This document shows, one piece after another, positions 19,040 to 29,383 of a stretch of DNA of 64,000 nucleotides. The position numbers and the translations under genes are program-made. How positions within the stretch are numbered: position 1 is the first letter of the stretch; each line of letters begins with the position of its first letter. The stretch spans positions 1 to 64,000 of the forward strand of contig JAJTUP010000113.1 of NCBI GenBank assembly GCA_021399435.1, written 5' to 3'. The stretch comes from Diaporthe sp. PMI_573. Its lineage: Eukaryota; Ascomycota; Sordariomycetes; Diaporthales; Diaporthaceae. The notes beneath the pieces were generated by a model. The model had not been told where the DNA came from. It did no database searches and worked only from the letters and a program-made list of their open reading frames with translations.

Positions 19040-20059
19040 ATGGACCTTCAGATCCCCTCTTGCGATACCTTTGTCGAAGAAGCCGCTATATCACCTCCTG
19101 TGACGCCGGGTGAGACAGCGAAAGCTATCTTATGCCGGCAGCCTAGCCCACCTCCGGAACCACCCAGCGCGGTCTATCTCAAAGATGGAGTCGGTGATGA
19201 CTTTACATCCTGGGTTGACCAATATCTTACACACAATCAGTCCGGACGACAACGGAAACCGCCGGTTAGCTGTTGGTCAACCCTACATTCAGCACCTGAC
19301 CTGGACCAGCAGTCCTGCTGTGGTTTTCTAGACGCACAAATCGTGGATCGCCTTGACCTTGATGTGGTATTGTTAGACGAGGATATCTGGTTAAGCGACT
19401 TGTGGTGGAATACTGTGGGAGAAGTCAGCATTGAATGCACTCCTGACGGTCATCTCATGTCGGAAAGTGGCAACAGGCAACAATGTTGTGAGCACAGCGA
19501 CCAGCACAGTTCCCGGGATCCCACCAATGAGGTTTTTGAGATCAGCCACGCAGATTTCGAGGATTCATTGAGACTGAAACACTACCCGCAGGCCCATTTA
19601 AAGCGTCTACAGTCAACAAGGAAGGGTAGCCAAAGAGCTACTGTAAAGCTTGAGCGACGAAGACGGAAGACACCACGGCCGACAAAACCTAGAAGACCCC
19701 TATCCCCACGGCAAAAAACCAAATCAGTCGAGTATGTTCGTCTGGAAGAAATTACTGGTGAAAATGGGGAGTGTTATAAGTGGAATCGACGGGCTGGTGC
19801 TGGTGGAACCTGGGAAGACAAGAGAAAGGAACCCGTAGATGTCCTGGCTCTTTTACGTTCAAAGGCACGGCTGCGGATGAAGGTGCGGCCGGGTGGGGCC
19901 AAGCTGCCCTTTGACTTGAGTTCCAGCGATACAGGCACCTGTTTCGAAGGTGAGGTGCAGGACGTCGGCAGGCTCCAAGTGCCTGATAAGGTTATGATTG
20001 AAATGTGCAGTGATCCTCAGCGGCGGGACGGCTTTCAGGCAACCTGGCATTACCGGTAA
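19040..20059 (+). CDS. Intact hypothetical protein with basic central region
   Basis: A 339-residue frame starts at an ATG in a strong fungal context (CTGCCGCCATGGAC) after a pyrimidine-rich leader. The N-terminal half is acidic (GVGDDFTSWVDQYL, LLDEDIWLSDLWWN). The centre is strongly basic (LERRRRKTPRPTKPRRPLSP), a likely nuclear-localisation or nucleic-acid contact. The C-terminal part has KWNRRAGAGGTWEDKRKEPV. No known domain is recognised. It is uninterrupted in a region full of broken genes, so it may be expressed; function unknown. Confidence 0.6.
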   Translation: MDLQIPSCDTFVEEAAISPPVTPGETAKAILCRQPSPPPEPPSAVYLKDGVGDDFTSWVDQYLTHNQSGRQRKPPVSCWSTLHSAPDLDQQSCCGFLDAQIVDRLDLDVVLLDEDIWLSDLWWNTVGEVSIECTPDGHLMSESGNRQQCCEHSDQHSSRDPTNEVFEISHADFEDSLRLKHYPQAHLKRLQSTRKGSQRATVKLERRRRKTPRPTKPRRPLSPRQKTKSVEYVRLEEITGENGECYKWNRRAGAGGTWEDKRKEPVDVLALLRSKARLRMKVRPGGAKLPFDLSSSDTGTCFEGEVQDVGRLQVPDKVMIEMCSDPQRRDGFQATWHYR

Positions 20060-20092
20060 TGTAAAGATCGGCATACCTTTATATTTATAACC

Positions 20093-20460
20093 TTAAGAAA
20101 ATAATAAGAAATAGAAAAAGGGTATGTACCGGATGTTGATAGTAGATACTGTAGCTACGAGAGCCATGTGAAGCTCATATTCTGATTGGAAAGGAATTCC
20201 GAATAGGTACTCCATCTCGGGCGTGCCAAGAAGTTTCGGTCGAATGTCGTGGTCGTAGCGCAGGCGAGAAACCACCTCCCGCCACATTGAGTATGAAGTG
20301 CTTCTACCTCTTTCATAATTGTTTGTAGTCGCTTTCGAAACATGTCACGTTCACGCTTAGTTCTTTCCGCCACTACATTCTGAGCTTCTGGATCCTCCAT
20401 TTGGAAATGGAAGGCTCTGAGAAAGGAGATAGTGCTTGCTTTATAGGTCAAACCTGCCAA
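20093..20460 (-). pseudogene. Unrecognised protein, possibly MADS-like, frameshifted
   Basis: The upstream frame contains ERTKRERDMFRKRLQTIMKE followed by VEALHTQCGG. The basic helix spacing is vaguely like the small MADS-like proteins of fungi. A second frame (20287-20093, MWREVVSRLRYDHDIRPKLL) continues in a different register and looks equally coding, so a frameshift near 20285 is likely. The MADS suggestion is weak. Confidence 0.25.
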
Positions 20461-20518
20461 ACAGTAGCTGCCATCGTTAGAGAAGCGGGACGACCTAGAG
20501 GAGCAATATTATACTGGC

Positions 20519-20895
20519 TTGACCGGTACCCGGTCGCACGCCGGCCTCGATATCCGCAGCCTTGTGCAGGCTTGGGCCCCAGCTACCGTTTTTGACGCCA
20601 CTGCAGAGAGTCGGGCAATCGTGGCTATGAAGTGGCTGGGCCACTACCTCTCCGGAAACCGACGCGCAATCTCTGTGCCGAGCGCGGCCTCACCGCTGCA
20701 GGAGCCCTCTCTGTCGGGAGACGGCACTTCGGCTTTGCAGCTTCCCGCCGGAAAGCGGTCCAAGTGCCTCATCTGTGGATTGATGTTCGGCCGGCACGCC
20801 GACATGACAACGCACGCGGCGAAGAAGCACATAGCTCTCCTGTCCCGTGAGTTTTCCTGCCCACTAGCGACAGTGACATCGATCAATCTTACCTG
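20519..20895 (+). pseudogene. C2H2 zinc-finger protein fragment
   Basis: Within the frame CLICGLMFGRHADMTTHAAK and KH follow the C-x2-C-x12-H-x5-H spacing of a C2H2 finger, preceded by AESRAIVAMKWLGHYLSGNR. A second Cys (EFSCP) suggests another finger was cut off; sequence after about 20895 is unrelated. This resembles C-terminal finger regions of large fungal recombinase-like or FluG-type proteins, but only one finger is present. Confidence 0.4.
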
Positions 20896-21361
20896 GCTGG
20901 GAAAATACTCAGTTTGCCAAACATACATGTACACACGAGGGGAAAAGAGGTGGGTGAGTGGTGTCCAATTGGGTATGTTGCGGGACATATGCCATTTTCA
21001 TTGGTCAGGCACTGGAGCCAATCCCAGAGAAGTGCCGCATCCATGCTCACAACTTGTGTACTTCCATTTATTCGCTTCTCCGATCGGCACACGAATGATT
21101 TCTGTACTGTACGTGAATAAATTGATCAATAAAGTGCTATGTACAGTACTTCTCAAATGCAGTTCGCCAAGAAACGCTTTCACCTCGTTAGCGGTTATAT
21201 ACCAATTGGATGACAGGGAGCCTATCCAACACGGCGCTATCCTCTTAAAGGCAACCGATCATCATCAATATAGACACAGGAATTCCCGAGCGCCGCTAAA
21301 GCGGCTCACGAATCTGCTTGAAGAATTAGCCGAAGGCAGGGCAAAAAAAAGGGGGGGGAAA

Positions 21362-21433
21362 GGTGGATAGCCTCACACTCTACGCGACCTTAAGATTACT
21401 AGTCTCACACTCTACCAATTGAGCTATGAGCCC
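21362..21433 (-). pseudogene. tRNA-Thr(AGT)-like pseudo-tRNA
   Basis: On the minus strand the 5' half is tRNA-like: GGGCTCATAGCTCAATTGGT (acceptor strand and D-arm) and an anticodon arm with loop CTAGTAA, giving anticodon AGT (Thr). After AAGGTC the expected T-arm (GTTCGA) is absent. It is replaced by CGTAGAGTGTGAGGC, which repeats the D-arm/anticodon segment GTAGAGTGTGAG. The 3' acceptor strand does not pair. It is best read as a pseudo-tRNA or a tRNA-derived repeat. Confidence 0.6.
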
Positions 21434-21628
21434 TCGCATATATCTCTCGGAATTTCAAATATATATAGCGGTATGTAGGTAGCGACGGGATATAACAATT
21501 TATATAATCACTTCACATGCGGATTAATCTGAATCGGGTTTGATCAAACCTTAATCTGTATTGTGCACTCTTAAATTTCAATATTCAGATGTTTTTTCCA
21601 TGGCAGTTCGTAAGGAATCTATATACAA

Positions 21629-23039
21629 TTATCTCCTTCTTCGCTTAGGTCCTTCTTGGTCGCCCCCCAAGTCCTCAGCCCGTTCTTTTCCCTTCCGCGA
21701 TGGGCGTCGGTTCTGATCAGATGCCGGCAATGGCAGGGGGCTTGGAGATGGCGGGTTGGATGCGCCATAGATGTCTTCCTGGTCCGGGTCCACCCGAATC
21801 GACTCAGCCATGAGTTGGTTTGTGGGCGTTGTCTCGCCATCTGTGATCAGGTTTAGGTGGGTTAGTAGAAGTATCTTTAAATTGGATGTAACGAGTTGTG
21901 GTAAAAATAGCTACCTGTATTAACAGGTGTTGGTTTTGTCCCTGACTTCGAAGATTCCGCTGTGGTTGGTGATGATTGGACTAAGTGAGATGCGATCAGC
22001 CGGAATTTTATGTTCTGACCTGGGCTAGGTACACCAGGTTAACATACCTTGGTGCGATGTACTTGCTGTACCAAAACGCCTAGACTTGATTCCCCGTGAC
22101 GATGGAGTATTCGGTTCGTTGGCACTCGACCTAGGCGTGTGTTGTGGTGGAGGTGCGCCGTCCAGTTGGCGTTTTGAAATAAACTGCCAGAAGTATGGAA
22201 TAATAAGGAGAATTGGCATATTATCGTAGTCAGGTGGCAAAACCGTGAGCAGATCAGGATTGAGGACACCAACGATGTGACCTTTGACATATATCCAGTC
22301 TCGGTCTTGTAGAGGTGGATTCTTTTCCCAGCTCAGACAACGGCTCTTCCACGGTTCAGTGTTCATAGGGAAAAAGACAAGTACATGATACATGTAGTAG
22401 AAGGCGCCTTGATGGGGACCAGATGGTGCCGAGATGTATGTACTGAGTCGAACAAAGCAGTACCCGTTCTTCTGGTTAGGGACCCAGTGTTTGGAAGGGG
22501 TAATTGTGAACATCGTTTTTGTCGATAGGTCCACAAAAGCTAGCTAATGGGGACTGCACGGGGAACATCTCGAGTTCATCTGCCGGAATGCCTCTTATTT
22601 GAGTGGATAGCCGAGGAGCGATACTTAAAAGTTATTAGTAGGCTGTAAAAAGGTAGGGCCTGATCAGATTTACATACGCTTGAAACATCCTATCTTTTGT
22701 TTGAAGGAGTGGCATTAATGTAAGCGACTTGTCTGCGTCGGAATTGGGGTTGTTGTGCACTGGAAATTTGTACGGCATCAGGGAGCCAGTGATCTGGAAC
22801 CAAGCATCATCTTCTTGAAACCTCAGATTCTCATCGGGCTGGCCTACCCACGGGTTGAAGCACAGTAGCCGGACGTTAAATCCTGACCCAAAGGTCTCGC
22901 TGTCAGAGAGCAGGAAGGCATAGTCCTGATCAATGAAGGCTGGGCGGCAGAAAGAGAGTGGAATTGTGGCAGCAAAGTTGCAATACAGAACATCTCTCTT
23001 GGTTGAACCACTATCAACTTGCTGCAGCTCTATTCCCAT
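21629..23039 (-). pseudogene. Four-exon hypothetical gene with a single 1-nt frameshift
   Basis: Exons are 23039-22678, 22623-22048, 21980-21915 and 21840-21629. Introns of 54, 67 and 74 nt all start GTATGT or GTAGCT, end AG and keep phase. The 54-nt intron has the branch CTACTAAT. The product would be 404 residues, starting MGIELQQVDSGSTKRDVLYC, with a Pro/Ser-rich acidic tail ending in RRRR. One extra base in the AAAA run at about 22528-22531 (plus strand) breaks exon 2; without it ..QSPLASF joins VDLSTKTMFTITPSKHW. No domain is recognised. The otherwise good structure suggests recent inactivation or a sequencing error. Confidence 0.6.
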
Positions 23040-23489
23040 AAGTCTCTACCGTGGAATACTCCGTGATTGAGACGGAGTCTACCGCCATTCAAATACTCCA
23101 TCACTACGCACCGAAGCTGCCCCAAGCGTGACGACAAAGGAACCACTGGACTCCTTCCTTATCAAAGAACTCGCGGTCAAATCTCGCGTCATTACTACAC
23201 TTAGGGCATTCATTATGAAAGCACAATAATGCGGTCAATTCATTCACCATGTGGGCCACTGTTGGTCAGTGGACAGCGCGGCCGAGAGTCTTCATCCTTG
23301 GGCACTTGCAATTCCGGAGTCTCGCATGTCGGTGCCTGGTAGGATTGAGGCGGTACCAACCTGCAGAGAGACAAAGATGAAGCGTTTGCTACAAAATGAC
23401 CTGATGGCCCGCTTATCGGTGAGCTGAGTGAATTGAAGTAATCCGAGCCACCGTAAAACTTCCGGCCGAGTCTTTGGGGCTTGTCATTC

Positions 23490-23727
23490 TGACTGGAGCC
23501 TTTGTAATGGTATGCAAGTCGGAATGGGCCCGCTACGTCACGATCTGGATGACGTGCTCCTCGACGTCGGCTGCGGGGATGCGGCTGTAGTTCAGCAAGA
23601 GGTTGCGGAACGCGTCTGGCACGACTACGGTCTCGTCGAACCAGAGCTTGCTCCGCTCAGCGGTGGCTGCCGGCCGTTGCTCTGGATTAGGTTCGGCATT
23701 ATCGTCGGTCGGCGGCACCGTGTCCAT
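23490..23727 (-). pseudogene. LaeA-like methyltransferase N-terminal fragment
   Basis: LWFDETVVVPDAFRNLLLNY followed by SRIPAADVEEHVIQI matches the start of the fungal LaeA-like SAM-dependent methyltransferase family (Wxxx..LLxxYSxIPxxxVxxHV). The next codon block (RDVAGPFRLAYHY) is in another frame after a 1-nt shift near 23550. The SAM-binding glycine motif is missing. Relatives act in secondary metabolism or as regulators. This piece cannot be active. Confidence 0.55.
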
Positions 23728-23895
23728 GTGTCGAGATTGGGCGTCCTGCTTTGGGACACTCGAGGTACGGTGGTCTTGAGGTAATGGGGTTGATATTGAA
23801 TTTCTAAATAACCGCTCTCACTTTAAGACTACCATAGCAGTATGTGTTACCATTATCGATGTTATTCTACAATCCCGTCTGTTTTAGCGCATCCG

Positions 23896-24135
23896 TCAGG
23901 GTATCGGCAGTCTGCCCAATGATTCAACGATCAGCAACGCCGGCTCATTGAGCAATAAGGCAACGGCATTCTCAAATGCGACAAGCTGCTCCTCCCACGT
24001 CAATATCGCCCGGCGTGTTGCTGTGTAGTTCGTGGGCCGGCCAGGTCCAAATAGGCGGCGCCGAGATTCAGACAAGCTGCGCATGTGGCAAAGATAACAG
24101 AAAACTTGTCCAGATATTAATATTGACAGACTCAA
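23896..24135 (-). CDS. Short hypothetical frame
   Basis: The frame contains RLFGPGRPTNYTATRRAILT and WEEQLVAFENAVALLLNEPA, an amphipathic helical pattern. No domain is recognised. It lies between the methyltransferase and FAD/Rieske relics on the same strand. Confidence 0.25.
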   Translation of the reverse strand: MSLSILISGQVFCYLCHMRSLSESRRRLFGPGRPTNYTATRRAILTWEEQLVAFENAVALLLNEPALLIVESLGRLPIP

Positions 24136-24332
24136 CGAATAAGTATCAAGCGGCTTGGGAAATGGCAGAAACTACAATGAGCAATGTGCGAGCACTGGGC
24201 AATGGTACTGTTTCACTTATTTGGCATTGGCTCAAGAGTGTATCGAAGAAAAAGATTAATGTATTTTTATTCCTTTCGCAAACGCTACAGGGTACAATTA
24301 AGCTTTGAGGTTATTTGTGAGGCAAAGTGCCT

Positions 24333-25375
24333 CTAGGCGAGTTCTCCCTTGGCTGCTGCCTTCATCGCCTTGAACGCCCCGGCGGTTTTATCCTCCGCCG
24401 GCTCCAGGTTGCCCATCGAGGGCCCAGTGATGCACAAGCCCATCGGCGAGAAGCGGCTCCCGTGGACCGGGCAGTCAAACGACTTCTCGGTCTGGTTCCA
24501 GCAGACGACGCCCTTCATGTGCGGGCACAGCGCGCTCATCTTGGTCACATTGCCCTGCTCGTCGCGAAAGACGGCCATGGGCGTCTTCGTCAAGGGGTTC
24601 AGGACGCCGCCCGTCCCCGGGGCGAGGTCCTCGATGTCGCTGATGTCTGACTGCAGGAAGCGCTTGTACTGCGCGTTGATCTGCAGGTCGTGCGCCAGCA
24701 TTGTCGGCGCCGACTTGAGGATGCTGCCCAGGCGCTTGGACGAGTACAGCTTCGCCACGGCGGCCCAGTCCGGCGAGAAGGCGATCTTGTCGGCCCGGTT
24801 CGACTCGCTGGCTGCGGGGCGATCTGGTCTGCGAGCAGTCGTCCTGCGAGCACCCCGTGCGTGAGTCCGTTGCCTGAGTCTCCTGTCACGATGTAGATGT
24901 GGTCGCATCCTTGGTTCTTGCCTATGAAGGCCATGTAGTCGACTGGTTCGAAGATCTGTCCGCTCCATTTGTAGTCGACCGTCATGCACTGTGGGAACCG
25001 CTCGCGGGCCCAGTTCTCAAGCTCGTCGAAGCGGGGCAGGGTGTCGTCCTGGCCGACCTTGTGGTCGCCACCGCCGACGATGAGGTAGTCGGCCTTGTCG
25101 TCACACTCGGCAATTCGGACGTAGATGTACGGGTCTGCGGTGTCGAAGAGCAGGCAGTCGTCGACGGAGCCCTTAGGCACGCGGATCGCAACGCAGTAGG
25201 TGCGGTCGAACTCCATCTCGGCGATGAGTGGCTGGTTGTTAAGCCTGGATACGGATAATATATGCTGTCTGAAGAAATATACCATCCATCGAGCAGGTGG
25301 TCCACCTCGACTTTATACCTCGCCAGAACGCTAGCGCGATAGTAATCATCCAAAACCACCAAGGCAAAAGAGGGC
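24333..25375 (-). pseudogene. FAD-dependent oxidoreductase with C-terminal Rieske domain, broken
   Basis: From about 25370 leftward the frames encode VVLDDYYRASVLAR, an intron (about 25329-25256), then RTYCVAIRVPKG, DKADYLIVGGGDHKVGQ and HIYIVTGDSGNGLTHGVLAG, typical of DadA-type FAD oxidoreductases with a Rieske tail. After a frameshift near 24820 come SPDWAAVAKLYSS and the Rieske [2Fe-2S] ligands CPHMKGVVCW..CPVHGSRF. The N-terminal dinucleotide-binding motif is missing. Relatives are fungal amino-acid oxidase-like enzymes, some in metabolite clusters. The stop at 24333 looks natural. Confidence 0.75.
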
Positions 25376-25955
25376 TGACCTGCACAGAGTGAATTCTTTC
25401 ATCCAATCAGCGTCCTAGGCAATGAGTCTGTCCCGTTCTGTGGTATTCTCGAGCAGCGCCGTGCATTGGGGCTGGCACCACCCCTGCTCTCTGCTGAATT
25501 CGGCGTTTGCAAAACTCAACACTTCATTGCACTTAAACTGAAGCTGGTAACCGGGACGCATGATGGGCTGATAAGGGGGCCGACCTTGGTGAGGGGGGAA
25601 AGGGAGATTATGTGTGGGACCAGCCTGGTGCACTTGGATGTTGCGACCGCTGTGAATACCCTAGGTCTGGGAGAAGCTGAAAGGGCCTCGCTTTTGGGGA
25701 CCAGGTATCGTAGGTGAAGTCTGCATGCCTGATGTAGCGCGCTATAGTGTGAGGGAGTTTCCTAATATTTTAAAGCCTTATTTTTACTAAAGTAGCGCAA
25801 GCCATGAAGCTCCATTTGAAATGATTTGAGGATTGCAAGTTGCCCAGAAGGCCATCATGTAGGAGGGGTAAAACACGCCAAAGTGACGGAAGCGCAGCAC
25901 GTAAGCAGACGTCGTCGCACTGCAAATCAGCAACTTTTCGCCGTCGAATTGCGAG
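25376..25955. other. Stretch with no supported gene
   Basis: A minus-strand frame (25633-25415) and a plus-strand frame (25466-25717) overlap; neither has a known domain. AT-rich sequence follows from 25740. Confidence 0.4.
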
Positions 25956-25957
25956 GA

Positions 25958-27001
25958 CTACGAGTCTCAGGGGAGTGAAGTACCCGAAACCCAGAGCCAG
26001 GGGATAAAGGGCGAGGACGACGATTTAGCCATTTGTCCAGACGACACCCTATGGACGACCGGCCATGCCATCCGTGCCATAAGCCCGCCCCCGCGCCGCC
26101 CAGTGGGTGGACAGGAAGACGAGTGGAGGTAGGCCGTCTCCGACCCCTTGTGCTGAGAAAAAGCCATTGACAAGCCGACACCAGGGACCACGAGGAGGAT
26201 CATGAGGCGGAGCACGAGAACCCGTACACCCACACGCAGGTTGCGCGCACCAAGATGGCCGGCAACACGCCGTGGGCGTCGCAGCTGTTTCCCGATCCCA
26301 CGCAGGAGTCGGTCCCCGCATCCTTGGTCACCGGCGACGAGCCCTACTCCGCCAAACTCGCCAACTTCACCGACGCCTTGACCCAGCTCCCGGACACACA
26401 AGGACAAAGCCAAGAAACGGACGCAACAGAGGAGGACGGTGCTGAGGGCCAGCAGTCCTCGTGTCCCAGGTACCGTATTAATTCACCAAATTCGTCCAAC
26501 CCCCTGTCAGTGGCAGAAGCCAATTGAACTCTGTATTCAAAGGAAAAGTGGAGAGATCTGGTGGTTCAATGTGGCTCAACGAAAACCCTAAACCATCCTT
26601 AGACTGTCACTAAGCTGTGTTAAGGAAGGGCGATGACAGGGGTTTGGGCGAATTTGGTGAATTAATACGGTATGGACGACAGGACAACGACATACGAACC
26701 CTCGTGGCCACGGAGGGAACCAGTACTGTTGGGCGGGAAGTCACAAGGGTGAAGGTATCAGCCCAGACAGGGGCCAGTGCGGTGGAAGAAGAGCCACAGA
26801 ACCCGCCGCCTGGTGGGCCACAGCTACAAAAAACCCGAGGGTCGGAGGGCGGCGGTGGATGTGGTTGGCGCGTTCGCGGAGCGCCTGATGAAGGGCCTGC
26901 TGGACCTTGGATCCGAGCACGGCGCAGCGGCCAGCATGACGGTGACCGCCGACAGGGTGGTCTTGGAGGTGCGGCTGGATAGGTCGCAGCGCGGCGGTTG
27001 A
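25958..27001 (+). pseudogene. Hypothetical gene split by a TA-flanked MITE
   Basis: Plus-strand frames encode an acidic, His-rich protein: GEDDDLAICPDDTLWTTGHA, then HEEDHEAEHENPYTHTQVAR, MAGNTPWASQLFPDPTQES and TGDEPYSAKLANFTDALTQL. The frame enters the MITE at 26471. Removing 26473-26672 rejoins CPR to YGRQDNDIRTLVATEG in the same frame. A later frame shift leads to VVGAFAERLMKGLLDLGSEH. No domain is recognised. The opposite-strand frames are Gly/Arg-rich shadows. Confidence 0.45.
26473..26670. mobile_element. 198-bp MITE with 37-bp terminal inverted repeats and TA duplication
   Basis: The left end CCGTATTAATTCACCAAATT.. and the inverted right end match over 37 bp with two mismatches. The element is flanked by TA on both sides (26471-26472, 26671-26672), the signature of Tc1/mariner insertions. 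It encodes no transposase. Confidence 0.9.
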
Positions 27002-27355
27002 ACCATGGCCTGGTTATCCGTCTTGGCCCTATTGACCCGGCTGAAGTGCATCTGGCGACTTTGAACACTGTGAATCTCGGGAAAGGATCGGAGCTGGACG
27101 CGAGGAATGCCATGCTGAACCGTGGCTAGGTAGCATTCTTACAGGGATCCTGGGCGGTCTGTTGCAACAACATCTCGTGTTCAGCCAGTCAGGTCTCTCG
27201 TTTGGTCGACCCGCTTCTTCTTCTTCTTTTGCATCTCATGCGCACCAATTATGTGCGACGCAATTGACAATAGGTACGCTGACGTGGGGAAAACCACAGA
27301 CCGAGATTGTATGGAAATATAACCTCACAACCTCGTGCTATGTACTGTATGTAGG

Positions 27356-27511
27356 GATGACAGTCCTTTCCATTAGTACCTTGCTGGACTATCCCCACCT
27401 CACTCTTAGGCCCCCAATCGGATAACCCGCATCTCGACCTGGTCATGTGAGGTCCGGCGCTTCTTAGAAGCAGGGAAGATCCCACGGCCCGACTCTGGCA
27501 CCAGCATCGAG
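27356..27511 (+). repeat. Diverged direct repeat, copy A
   Basis: About 155 bp, roughly 80 percent identical to 27697-27854. Shared blocks include CCCCACCTCACTC, TAGGCCCCCAATCGG, CCGCATCTCGACCTGGTCAT and CAGCATCGAG. Many differences are C/T or A/G. Confidence 0.8.
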
Positions 27512-27696
27512 CAGGCTGGCGATCCATTCCACGTCCACGGTCCACGCATCCACGCCGTGGTTAGAAGCCGACAAGGATGGCAGTCGCAGGACGAATGTCA
27601 CATCTGCCCTAGGCTGATTGTCTCCACTCACAATCTTCCTCACGTTCCCTTGCCAAGTGTCAAATTGACCAACAAAATCCCGGTATTTTTGGCGAG

Positions 27697-27854
27697 ATGA
27701 TGGTCCTTTTCATTTGTACTTTGCATAGCAGCCTTCCCCACCTCACTCCTAGGCCCCCAATCGGGTGACCCGCATCTCGACCTGGTCATGTGAAGCCCTG
27801 CGCTTCTGAGAAGTAGGGAAGATCCAACGGCCTGACACCTGCATCAGCATCGAG
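27697..27854 (+). repeat. Diverged direct repeat, copy B
   Basis: Partner of copy A. A shorter third relative lies near 29385-29430 (GCATCTGAACTTGGTCATGT). These are probably pieces of an old element. Confidence 0.8.
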
Positions 27855-28914
27855 TGACAATTCGGCCCGGCTCTGAAGTGTCGGATGCACGCAGGGGCAA
27901 GCTATGGCCGGTCGATCTACCGTGCCGCCTTCTCGCCCCTGCCCTTTTGTCTCTGGCCGTCTTGCTTTCCTCCCAGCCTCCTCTCAATGCCCGTCTCATC
28001 CACTGTATTTATGTTGTTGTATGTACACACCAATACCCCCAGTGTTTTCTGATTAGGGCTCCGCGGCAAGCCCACCCCTTCCAAAGTCCTAGCATTGGCT
28101 CAGCCTTGAGACGTAGTCTATGCAATTGTTTATAACAGCAAGAGGTCAGCGGATGATGTCTAGTACTGAGCGTTTACCCCGTGCACTGAGATGCGCACAG
28201 ACTGTTGGCAGAAGAGTGGAGAGGCACAGCCCCCTTAGCCTTGTAGGATTCACAACTACACGTTGGTCACTAGGGTACTCGGCAAGGTGATCAGTCAAAA
28301 TCCATACCTGCGGCAGACGGAACAATATGTTTCCGACCCTTGCTCAGGTCCTCCAGTTCGCCAGCTTGTTCAAGGCACCCTGCTGAAGCGGATCACGCCC
28401 CGGCTGCCCGGCCCCCAGTGTTCTCTGGATTAAAAGCAGCCGGTGGATATACACAATAGGGCTATTAGAGAAAAGATTCCTTTCATAATACTGAGAAAAT
28501 CCTCATTTAGCCTCTAGCCAAGGATATTTACCATCAAAAAGAGCATCTTGCAGGCACATAAACGTCTGTCTCTGTATCGAGTTCTGAGCATCAATCGCAC
28601 CATGCTGCTGCCTATCTATCATTGAATCCTTCCAAAGGCAGCCAGCCAATCAAGCGAATGCCGAGGCCTCCTAAAGCAACTTTTAATATAATTGGTTACC
28701 AACTGTCTGTCACGCTAACACAGCCCTGCTTAACTCGAGCTGCAACGGTTTCTGCTTGACGCCGAAAGAACCTGATGAAAGTACATCTCGTCAGTGATAA
28801 TCCCGGTTAGGCAAAATTAGCCTAGCCTACTGTTTTTCTCGTCTAGCCGATTGATTAAAGCATCCATGTGAGGAGGCATTGTTCACCCTTCGCTCAATCC
28901 CGAGGGGCAATAAT
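27855..28914. other. Stretch with no supported gene
   Basis: Only short frames without domains; the sequence is AT-rich around 28440-28860. Confidence 0.45.
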
Positions 28915-29160
28915 TCATATCCGGGACTGGCCGATATCATCTCGCATTCCCGTCACGGAAAGGCTGCCTCTCGACAACACCATCATTCCCGTACGTGTGA
29001 GGTGGCCGGGACACATGGTGTGGAAGTTGTCCATGATGATGACGTTAAAGTTGCGTTCAAGTTCTGCATTCGACGCCTTCTCCAGTACGCAAGTCCCTCG
29101 GATGAGCCAAATGTCAATGCCTCCTTCGTCATCCCCAGGCCTCTTGCCTGTTCGGTACAT
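28915..29160 (-). CDS. Hypothetical coding-like frame
   Basis: The frame reads DDEGGIDIWLIRGTCVLEKA followed by LERNFNVIIMDNFHTM, a plausible globular pattern, but no family is recognised. The opposite strand is also open (28868-29383). Either could be a shadow of the other. Confidence 0.25.
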   Translation of the reverse strand: MYRTGKRPGDDEGGIDIWLIRGTCVLEKASNAELERNFNVIIMDNFHTMCPGHLTRTGMMVLSRGSLSVTGMRDDIGQSRI

Positions 29161-29167
29161 GGTAACA

Positions 29168-29222
29168 CATCCACCACACCTTGAGTACCAGGTTCAATAC
29201 AAGCAAGTCGGTGTGGTGGATG
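29168..29222. repeat. 13-bp perfect inverted repeat
   Basis: CATCCACCACACC (29168-29180) and GGTGTGGTGGATG (29210-29222) flank a 29-nt spacer. It can form a stable hairpin; purpose unknown. Confidence 0.9.
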
Positions 29223-29383
29223 CAACGGTTCAGTTGGTTTCCATCCAAATGGTCCCATCTCCCTTTTTTGGAATAATCGCGGGGCTTGTGTGGCCACTCA
29301 CAGTACAAATCCCCGGTATTTCTGACGTTATGTGGGTCATGTCTATTTATAGGGAGGACCATCTCCTCCGTACGGGACCCTGA

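Noticed and set aside
25967..26413. 148-codon minus-strand Gly/Arg-rich frame
   Set aside because: Antisense of the acidic plus-strand gene and compositionally a shadow.
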